Positions 56,460-64,000 of a DNA stretch of 64,000 nucleotides are shown here, piece after piece. This stretch comes from Kingdonia uniflora (taxonomy: Eukaryota > Streptophyta > Magnoliopsida > Ranunculales > Circaeasteraceae). Every line of letters starts with the position of its first letter. Positions within the stretch are counted from its first letter, which is position 1. The stretch lies in NCBI GenBank assembly GCA_014058105.1, contig JACGCM010002611.1, forward strand, positions 372,001-436,000, in the 5' to 3' direction. A program made the translations under genes and the position numbers. The notes under the pieces were generated by a model. The model saw only the letters and a program-made list of their open reading frames with translations. It had not been told where the DNA came from and searched no databases.

Positions 56460-58422
56460 GGGAAGCTCAAAGTCAGTAGGAGAGAGTACTGATTCAGGAT
56501 CTGCACATAATACTTATTTGAGCCAGAATCTCCTATCATTAAAAGGGCATCAAATCAGAGTCTTGAGCAGAAGTAACAACAACAACTAGTAGAGATGGCA
56601 AGTGATAATTCCTCCATAACTGAACCACTTCAGATTCAGCATTTCTCAACACCAGAAAAGGTTACTATTTCTCAACAAAAACAAACTTGTTTTTTTCATG
56701 CTTTTGTCACATAAATGTCCTGACATGTTAGGACTAAGGAGAGTTTACTAACTGCTGATAAGAACCCAAACCTCAAACCTGCTTCACAACCCAAATCATC
56801 CCTTTGAGCATATCATTTTGTGAGGAAACTCATAGATAATCGTCAACCTAAAGGAGTGGCAGAACAAAACCTCTAAAGTGATTACACTATATTGACCTAG
56901 TAAAACATACCTCAAGCAGCTCAATTTACACCTGAATTAAATATTAGCGTTCTAAATTAAATATTTACAACTTTGTTAATTTTATCCATTACTTATTGTA
57001 TTATTATCTTTGTTAATATTTAACTACACTTCCGACTCAATCAACATTTTGCATCTGTCCTCCATTGTAACAATAAACTGCTCAAATATATATTACTATT
57101 CAAATGTTCATTAAGTGGTTTTATATTCCTTCATTATAATGACTCATTGCTGGTTTGTGTTGTTACTCACAAACAATGACTAACTAGTACTACTGTATTT
57201 GTCTGCAAGTTCATGAAATTTAATTCTCTACAAGGTAAAAATGCGCCTTAAATGACGTTTAAATAAGCAACTGTTCCTTGGCAGACTGGAACTTGATGGG
57301 CTAGCAAAACCATTGAAACTGGCTGTCATTGTTTGTGACGGATAAACTGATAAACAATCACCAGAAAATTATTTTACTGGGTCTGCTGTTTATACAGACA
57401 TTCTAGGTGTCTGCTGAAGCTCTTAAACTTAATCATCCAAATGCACTAATGTTCATTGGTAATTGCATGTGGTATTGAAAGGTACAATGGAGAATGCGAG
57501 GATAGTGATGAGTGCAACGAGACTTCTAGAAACTTGGCTAAAGAAGTTTGTTAACTTGCTGCTACCATATCAATCTATTCCATTTATTGATATATCTATA
57601 CATGACTTTTTTCACTAAAACTAGGCGGAAAGCTCCTACAACAAATCAGAAGGGGAAAAACAAGAAACAAAGAATCACTACAGAATCTGAAATTGAGGTT
57701 AGATATATATTACATATATACAATAATAAATAAATATTATATAATTAACATCCTTGATATTATTTCATACAGCTAAGAGATGATGGTTCTAGTAGTCCGA
57801 AGTCCCAAACAATGTCAGAATTAGAAGATATTCATGTTAAAACTACTACTACAAATGCAAAGTCGAAGAAAAGGAAACAACTCACCAAACAACCGTCCGA
57901 AGATAAGGTTAATTGATAGAATGATAGTCCTAGATCCCCAACCATGCCAACTTTAGAAGACGTTCCTACTAAGGTATACACTATAAATAATACACAATAT
58001 CATACAATTTGTTGTATACAATTTTTCAATTAGAACATTACTAACTACTATATTTATATGTAATTTTTTACCAGGAAATGCTTGCAAATGACACAACCAC
58101 TATTGCTTCAGAGAGAGAACCTACAAATGAAAACCCTATCTTACAAAAGCATGTGAATCGTAAACTTTTTAGCGTTACCGAAAAGTCTGGTACAACTGTG
58201 TTTGATAGCATGGAAGATGTTGAAGATATCAATGATGATACCTCAAGCGATGGATCCAACAATAATGTTGAAAACAATGATAAGGAAGAAAAAACATAAG
58301 CGTTTGATAGCATGAAAGATGTTGAAGATATCAATGATGATACCTCAAACGATGGATCCAACAATAATGTTGAAAAAGATGATAAGGAGGAAAACATAAG
58401 CGAAGATGAGGACACAAATTAA
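56460..58422 (+). CDS. Unassigned Lys/Asp-rich exons
   Basis: A series of exon-like blocks: after acceptor CTTCCAG (56460) SSKSVGESTDSGSAHNTYLS. At 57625-57695 comes a Lys-rich block (TTNQKGKNKKQRITTESEIE). At 57772-57915 come LRDDGSSSPKSQTMSELEDI and KSKKRKQLTKQPSEDK ending at a stop. At 58074-58299 an acidic block ends at a TAA. A 94-bp near repeat follows directly (58302-58422), ending ISEDEDTN with TAA. The segment FDS(M)xDVEDINDDTS is thus tandemly duplicated (58201 and 58303). It looks like the 3' part of a nuclear, low-complexity protein gene, probably decayed. Family unknown. Confidence 0.3.
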
Positions 58423-58750
58423 ATAATATTTTTACTGTTATTCATTATTTTATAATTTACTTGTGCGTTGTAATTTCAGATAATCTATATTTTTATAACA
58501 AAAGATTGGCTATATTTCTTTAATGTTCTATATTACAACAATTATTATTTGATAATAATGTTTCTCATGTAAAAATTAATATATAACCAATATTATACAA
58601 TCTTTTAGATTTTGTTTAGATTAAAATTAAAAACCAAAACCAACTTCAAATATACCTTTAACACTTAATGTCATTCTCCAATAAATACAAATACTATACA
58701 CACTTAAAGCCTAAATATTTTCTGAGCATAACGCCCTAGTGCCCGTAGAC
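58423..58750. repeat. Direct repeat, uninterrupted copy
   Basis: Nearly identical to 60673-60759 plus 63305-63565, which are the two halves of the second copy split by the MULE. The uninterrupted copy preserves the pre-insertion arrangement. It has no coding capacity. Confidence 0.85.
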
Positions 58751-58924
58751 TTAAACGATTTTGACAAGTGTGAATGGATTTTAGCGCAACTATCCCTTTA
58801 GACCTCAAGTAATGGGGAAGAAGGCTTTAATGCAACTTTCCCTCTAGACCTCAATAAGGAAAAGAGAGTAATAGTACTAGAAAACGCTTGACATAATTCG
58901 GCAATTGGGCCGTGGGTTCAGAGA

Positions 58925-59165
58925 TTCCCAGAACTTATTCATGAGTTTGTCCCCAACGGATTCCTGGCAGATCATACTAGTATGCTACAAGGTGACCTTC
59001 ACTTCAAGGGCAAATTGAGTACGGATTGCAATGGAGATTGCCAATTAAGTTGCTTATCTTCATTGTGGGAACTCTTACTCCAAGATCATTGTTCATAGAA
59101 ACATAAGATCCAAAAAGCACTTCACTGCGCTTTTGTAGCTGATTTGAGATCAACCACAGCTTGAT
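58925..59165 (+). pseudogene. Kinase-domain fragment (WAK/ZRK-like)
   Basis: Plus strand: PELIHEFVPNGFLADHTSML, then RIAMEIAN, a stop (TAA near 59051), VAYLHCGNSYSKIIVHRNIR, SKKHF. This matches the hinge-to-catalytic-loop region of the pseudokinase at 59491-60459 (LVQELIPNGSLADHI; RIAVEVAYGVTYLHS), but on the opposite strand. HRD is HRN here. It is a broken neighbour from an inverted duplication. Confidence 0.75.
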
Positions 59166-59490
59166 TTGAGAAAAACTTAACGGTAGTCCAGTAGCCTAAA
59201 CGTTTTAAGCGGTGCGGGTAAACTCGAGCCTTGTACACACGACACTACCATGATTCAAAAATATTTCAAGATCAAGCATCGTAATATTACTTCTTTTTTT
59301 AGCCAAGTTAAAGTGACATTTTATTCCACGCAAAATCAACATTACAACGAACTAACAGAACCTGAAATACTCAGTAGAGGGATCCTCAATTTTATACAGG
59401 AACTTCTTGTAAAGCAACACCTATGTTAGCCGGGATATCTGAACTAAAATTTGCTTCTCTCCAAGCAGAAGTAAGCTATGTAAGAGAAAT
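59166..59490. other. Intergenic, no gene recognised
   Basis: Non-coding spacer 3' of the pseudokinase ORF. Confidence 0.4.
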
Positions 59491-60459
59491 TCAACACACC
59501 ATGATTTGTATCCGGCGTAATTCCTTAGTTACATCCATCATAATTGGCCTTTCTTCCCCCTTATATCGTAAACATCTAAAAGCAAGTGCTGCAAATGCTT
59601 CAACCTGTGCTACTTTCCCCTCTCTCAATATGCTTTCATCCAAAACCTTTTCAAAAAGCCCATCTTTCATCGACATTACAAAATTATACGCCAGGCCTAG
59701 ATCCCTCTTTAATACATTTCCAGTAATAAGCTCAACTAGTACGACCCCAAAGCTATATACATCGCACATTTCACTTAATCGACCCGTTTCTGAGTACTCC
59801 GGATCAATATATCCATTCCTTCCTAAGACACCCAATTCTGTACTTGTTTTCCCGGAAGGAATGACCGCTGAAAAACCAAAATTCGATAGTTTTGCTGTGA
59901 AGTTTTCGTCTAGTAAAACACTTTCTGATCTCAAGTCCCGGTGAATGATTACCTTGGACTTGGCAGAATGGAGATAAGTAACACCATAAGCAACTTCCAC
60001 GGCTATTCGTAATCTACACGACCACAACATCGGTGTGACCTTATTAACGATATGGTCAGCTAGTGACCCGTTGGGAATAAGCTCTTGTACAAGAATAGGG
60101 ATCTCTGTTTCCAAGCAACAGCCCAAGAGCTTCACTACATTTTTGTGATATATTTGGGATTGAGTTACGGCCTGCTTTAAGAAAAACTCGATTGTGTCAT
60201 CACACACATATAGTCCTTCAGCAGTCTTAATAGCTACGTCTTGACCGTCTAGTTTTCCCTTATAAACCGTGGAGAAAACGCGAGAGTGGAATGAACTTGT
60301 GCTGTAATTGTTTGTTGCGTTGCTGAGATCCTCTGCAGAAAATATCCTGATTGATACACCTTTGCCACCGTAGGAAAAGATCTGTTTCTCTAAAAGAATA
60401 GCTCCATTTTTCAAGAAGTACTCGTTTTTAGCCTCGAATGGTTTTCTGATCTTCATCAC
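59491..60459 (-). CDS. ZED1-related (ZRK-type) pseudokinase, intact ORF
   Basis: A single-exon 322-codon ORF with a kinase fold but no extracellular or membrane part, the layout of ZED1/ZRK proteins. These partner NLRs such as ZAR1 as decoys for bacterial effectors. Start MMKIRKPFEAKNEYFLKNGA with LLEKQIFSYGGKG is ZRK-like. The Gly loop lacks its glycines (FHSRVFSTVYKG). The ATP Lys is present (GQDVAIKTAEG). The catalytic loop reads HRDLRSESVLL, keeping Asp but with Ser in place of the Mg-binding Asn. DFG is NFG. Then LGVLGRNGYIDPEYSETGRL, CDVYSFGVVLVELITGN and an ERPIMMDVTKELRRI end. Catalysis is unlikely; a role in immunity is inferred from family. Confidence 0.82.
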   Translation of the reverse strand: MMKIRKPFEAKNEYFLKNGAILLEKQIFSYGGKGVSIRIFSAEDLSNATNNYSTSSFHSRVFSTVYKGKLDGQDVAIKTAEGLYVCDDTIEFFLKQAVTQSQIYHKNVVKLLGCCLETEIPILVQELIPNGSLADHIVNKVTPMLWSCRLRIAVEVAYGVTYLHSAKSKVIIHRDLRSESVLLDENFTAKLSNFGFSAVIPSGKTSTELGVLGRNGYIDPEYSETGRLSEMCDVYSFGVVLVELITGNVLKRDLGLAYNFVMSMKDGLFEKVLDESILREGKVAQVEAFAALAFRCLRYKGEERPIMMDVTKELRRIQIMVC

Positions 60460-60672
60460 GACTAATCAAGTCTTCATCTAGTGTTCAACATATTTCTTGA
60501 GTCAAGACTTTGATAAAATTATGAAAAAGAATGAGTTTTAGGTCCCTACGACCTCGACTACTTTGAACAAATCAAACTGTGGCAAAAATATGTTGACCAC
60601 TAGATGTTGATTGTTGAACAAATCAAACTCCATTTTTCAAGAAGTACTCATTGCTGGTTTGGGTTGTTACAC
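60460..60672. other. Upstream region of the pseudokinase ORF
   Basis: No gene. TTTTTCAAGAAGTACTC occurs at 60409 inside the ORF and again near 60632, a small local duplication. Confidence 0.4.
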
Positions 60673-61595
60673 AAATTAAATAATATTTTTACTCTTATTT
60701 AATATTGTAATTTCATATAATCTCTATTTTTATAACAAAAGGTTGAGTATATTTATTTCGGGGAAGATTTTGAGACACTCAGTTCTCAAACACTAAGGAT
60801 TCACTCAACCACAACCAGTGGCTCTCAAAATTGGTCTTTTATATATAGGGAAATTAGGTGGAAAACCATGGGTCCAATCAGCCTCACTCTTCTTCTAGCT
60901 GGCAGCAAACTTTTCCCTTCCTTTCTCTCTCAAATTCAAAATTTGAACGACCCATCATATCTCTCACTCTCTCTCTCTCATTTCACTCTCTCTCACTCGT
61001 ATCAAACTCTCTCATATCACTCACTCTCTCCCTCTCTCATATCACACTCTCTATCTCTCTCTAATATGCCACATATTTCTCTCTTTCTCTCTCTCTTCTA
61101 TTTTTTCTCTTTGGTGATTCCTCAACCACCGATTACAGGAGAAATCCTCATCACCAGAGAATTCTTATCACAGTGTGAGTCATTCCGTCATTACCAACTC
61201 TTCGCTCTTAATTACAGCACCTCTCTTTTTCTCTCTCTTACTTTGATTTGTGGGTTTTCGGTTGTGTTTAACCATTGTTTGGTCGCTGCCAACGGCAAGT
61301 TGTAATGTGAGTCTCCGGAGAAGATGTAGGACTTACCCGGAGAAGAAGGGTAACCACAAAAAAACAATGTCGGGTTCGACAATTATTGTCGGGTTCGATA
61401 ACATGAGGTTCTTTGTTTATCTGGCAACAAGTCATTAACAACATACAAGAATACATGATAAAATCATATAAACAACTCCAAAACATGAAAGATAGACATG
61501 GGAGTTTCCTAATATTGATGATTCCAAACCCCATTAAACATGACAATTATTGTTCGGGTTGCCTCGACAAAAAATAAAATGAGCATCCAATATTA

Positions 61596-62436
61596 TCGAA
61601 ATCGACAATATATAGATGGGTAAATTATTCAAAACCCCATTAAACATGACAATTATTGTTCGGGTTGCCTCGACAAAAAATAAAATGAGCATTCAATATT
61701 GTCGAAATCGAAAATAATATTGGATGCTAGTTATCGATATTATTTTTATTATTGTCGGGTTTGACAATTTCATTAATAATGAGCATCCAATATGTTGAAA
61801 AAACCCATGTGTTTTCCTATGGTTTGAATGTCATTTTGGTGTGTTTACTTTTAGTCCCACATTGGATAAATGAAAAAAGATTTTCACTTTATAATGGGTT
61901 GCACACTACTATCATATGTAGCATGTGTAAGGTGGTGCCCTCACCCGTGCATGAGGCGAGTGTGTGAAGGCTTGCAATATCGGGACGCCCATGGGCTTGT
62001 GTGCAAGACCCACTTAGACTATTTATAACTCTATGATTCGGCCTTGGGTTTCTAGTTTACACTTAGTCGTTTTTGGGTTTTTATTCAGAAAATATACCCA
62101 TCCATATATTGTCGATTTCGGCAATACTTATGATCAAAAATTTACCCATTCATATATTGTCGATTTCGACAATTTACCCATCTATATATTGTCGATTTCG
62201 ACAATATTGGATGCTCATTTTGACCAAAGTGACACACAATCACAAGTACTGTCGAAATCGACAATATTAGATGCTCATTTCGACCAAAGTGATGCGCAAT
62301 CACAAGTATTGTCGAAATCGACAATATATGGATGGGTATATTGTTGATCATAAGTATTGTCGAAATCGACAATATATGGATGGGTAAATTGCCTTACAAG
62401 TGGATTGACATATATTGTCGAAATCAGCAATATATG
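61596..62436. repeat. Array of TATTGTCGAAATCGACAATA palindromes
   Basis: At least nine copies of a roughly 20-bp palindrome, in either TATTGTCGATTTCGACAATA or GAAATC orientation, at about 61596, 61697, 62115, 62155, 62186, 62247, 62307, 62355 and 62415. They are separated by 30-60 bp that often repeat GGATGCTCATTT or ATGGATGGGTA. Each could form a hairpin or bind a dimeric protein. Confidence 0.9.
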
Positions 62437-63045
62437 GACGTAGGGCTAGCTTGTATTGTCCATGCACCATCTATAATCGATAAATTTTGTAATCCATGCA
62501 TAGGGGTAATTACAACATGGACATTAAATGGATACAGACTGAAGTATAGAATAATATTTATGATTATCTTGCATCACACATGTGCAAGGTCTACATTTTG
62601 TTCTTCATGATTATCTTGTTCAAGTGGATTGATTGTATCATCCATTGTAGCATATGGCTTTCTCCCTTGGCAGAGACACTTGGTGGGTTCGGATGGTTGG
62701 GATCTTCTCGCTTCTCTCCTAACCTCTTACTTCTACAGGAATGCATGATTTAGTACATGGTAGAACAATATTTATAGAAACAAATAACTGAAAATTGTGA
62801 GAATCAACACCCAAAAACAGATATGAGAATCAGCACCCAAAGGCAGATCTTGAATGGAACCTTTAAGCAATTGTTTGAGAGAGAATCAACACCCAAAAGC
62901 ATATCAAGACCAGAAATTGTAAAAAAAATCAAACGCAGGTGTTGATTCTCAAATCAAAAGGTTGGAGACGACGAATTCGTGTGGAGGTTTGATTGTAGAA
63001 AGAGAGAGAGAGTGAGACATGAACGATGAGAGAGTGTGATATGAG

Positions 63046-63070
63046 ATATATATATATATATATATATATA
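63046..63070. repeat. (TA)n microsatellite in the MULE
   Basis: An uninterrupted TA run of about 12 units, followed downstream by a (GA)n run at 63140-63158. Confidence 0.9.
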
Positions 63071-63304
63071 AGTAATTTTGAATTTAAAATTTGTAAGAGG
63101 GAAATTTGTGCTGATGATGTCTTCTGCCAGCTAGAGGGATGAGAGAGAGAGAGAGAGAGTGGGGCAGGTTGACCAAGCTTTTCTACCTCATTTCCCTATA
63201 TAGAAAAAACCTAATTTTAAGAGTCACTCATCTAATAGAGATGAGTGGTTGTGATTGAGTGAGTCTTTAGTGTTTGAGACTTGAGTGTCTCTAAATCCTT
63301 CCCC

Positions 63305-63565
63305 ATTTCTTTCATGTTCTATATTACAACAATTATTATTTGATAATAATATTTCTCATGTAAAAATTAATATATAACCAATATTATACATTCTTTTATA
63401 TTTTGTTTAGATTAAAATTAAAAACCAAAACCAGCTTCAAATATACCTTCAACGCTTAATGTCATTCTCCAATAAATACAAATACTATACACACTTAAAT
63501 CCTAAATATTTTCCGAGCATAACGGTCTAGCATGCGCGTTAGCGCATTCCCCAGTGCTCGTATCT
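63305..63565. repeat. Direct repeat, distal half of the split copy
   Basis: Matches 58532-58750 closely (TTCTATATTACAACAATTAT onwards). Together with 60673-60759 it restores a full second copy once the MULE is removed. Confidence 0.85.
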
Positions 63566-63743
63566 ACTAATGATTTGATTTGATATAATTTAAGACTTTG
63601 TTAAGAGTTGGGTCCGGCCCAAGGTGGGAACCCAACTGGGTGGTTCGGGTGTTCTATTGGACTCCTAACAAACCCATAGACTATTAGGGTTTATGGGGAG
63701 GTTTTCAACCTATCAATAATATTCTACTCTACTATTGTATCAA

Positions 63744-63774
63744 CTAGTAGCAATCAGCCCGTGCTCGTACGGGC
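63744..63774 (-). mobile_element. Probable Helitron 3' terminus
   Basis: On the minus strand a GC-rich hairpin (stem GCCCGT / ACGGGC, 63774-63757, loop of six) is followed by 13 bases ending CTAG at 63744, and the next base is T. A hairpin some 10 nt before a CTRR end inserted at A/T is the signature of Helitron 3' ends. The element would extend to the right, beyond the window. Confidence 0.55.
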
Positions 63775-64000
63775 ACAATTGGTTTTATGAAAAATATGGT
63801 ATGATTCCTACCTAACAAATTTAACTTTTGGATTCATAAAATAAAACTTGTGAGACATAATCATATATTTAAGCCAATTGAGAATTTAATAGTAAAATCC
63901 CATTTGAGGAGACAGGTGACGTTTATTGTTTAAAATAGGGAAATCCAAAAGTGTCTTACCAAGGAACACTTGAGAATATCCATGTCGCTAACCACAATCA
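63775..64000. other. Possible Helitron interior
   Basis: No coding sequence is seen in the last bases of the window. Confidence 0.3.

Larger units (their letters stand above)
60760..63304. mobile_element. MULE with ~110-bp TIRs and internal palindromes
   Basis: The left end GGGGAAGATTTTGAGACACT and the inverted right end GGGGAAGGATTTAGAGACAC align for about 110 bp (TCTCAAACACTAA, CACTCAA.CACAACCA, TCTATATAGGGAAAT). The flanking 9-mers ATTTATTTC (60751-60759) and ATTTCTTTC (63305-63313) differ at one base. The pre-insertion site is preserved in the related repeat at 58423-58750. The 2545-bp element has no recognisable transposase. It holds CT-rich DNA (60950-61110), a 90-bp direct duplication (61522 and 61630) and a palindrome array. 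Confidence 0.88.

Noticed and set aside
59423..59944. 173-codon plus-strand ORF
   Set aside because: Antisense shadow of the pseudokinase ORF.
60858..61305. 145-codon and overlapping plus-strand ORFs
   Set aside because: They are long Ser/Leu repeats made by a CT-rich tract within the MULE.
62033..62372. Overlapping ORFs on both strands near 62.0-62.4 kb
   Set aside because: They arise from the palindrome array, which reads similarly on both strands; no family resemblance.

Overview
The window is nuclear DNA of a flowering plant, most likely a eudicot. It is AT-rich, has GT-AG introns, and holds plant-type genes (plastid ferrochelatase, mitochondrial ATP synthase subunit g, a YLS8/DIB1-type splicing factor, an augmin subunit 6 fragment, a P1B copper ATPase, an LRR receptor-like protein and a ZED1-like pseudokinase). 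Transposable elements of most plant classes are interleaved with them. No species can be named from the sequence alone.

Layout. 0.8-4.2 kb: an intronless amidophosphoribosyltransferase (ATase) pseudogene, split by a 2.19-kb solo LTR with a 5-bp target duplication. 4.2-6.2 kb: one end and the broken transposase of a PIF/Harbinger element. 6.7-11.6 kb: a decayed Mutator-like element (MULE) with transposase, SWIM finger and zinc knuckle. 11.6-16.6 kb: mostly unassigned DNA with a degenerate tandem duplication. 17.0-18.0 kb: a hAT-type non-autonomous element with a perfect 8-bp target duplication. 18.7-25.6 kb: a second PIF/Harbinger complex (transposase, SANT-like ORF1, palindromic subterminal repeats) and a plant-mobile-domain gene. 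25.9-27.6 kb: a Pack-MULE carrying an AUGMIN6 fragment. 27.9-37.6 kb: two direct copies of a block that joins the 3' exon of ATP synthase subunit g to a YLS8-like gene, with a second ATase pseudogene between them. 38.0-45.6 kb: an apparently intact nine-exon ferrochelatase gene whose introns host several elements. 45.6-48.2 kb: two further tandem copies of its promoter and first exon. 48.3-49.1 kb: a SINE-like sequence and a MITE. 49.2-50.7 kb: an SDS-like cyclin fragment. 51.9-55.2 kb: an HMA5-like copper ATPase pseudogene. 55.8-56.3 kb: an LRR receptor-like protein fragment. 56.4-58.4 kb: unassigned exons. 58.9-60.5 kb: kinase sequences. 60.8-63.3 kb: a 2.5-kb MULE with about 110-bp inverted termini and an internal array of palindromes. 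63.7 kb: a probable Helitron 3' terminus.

Only ferrochelatase and ATP synthase subunit g look like complete, conserved genes. The YLS8-like 142-codon ORF and the pseudokinase are full-length uninterrupted ORFs. Nearly everything else is a fragment or broken. I see no operon-like cooperation. What stands out is how duplication and transposition rearranged ordinary genes: tandem first exons, reciprocal decay of a duplicated gene pair, gene capture, and dense palindromic arrays inside elements. All calls come from reading translations and repeats by eye; no database search was run.
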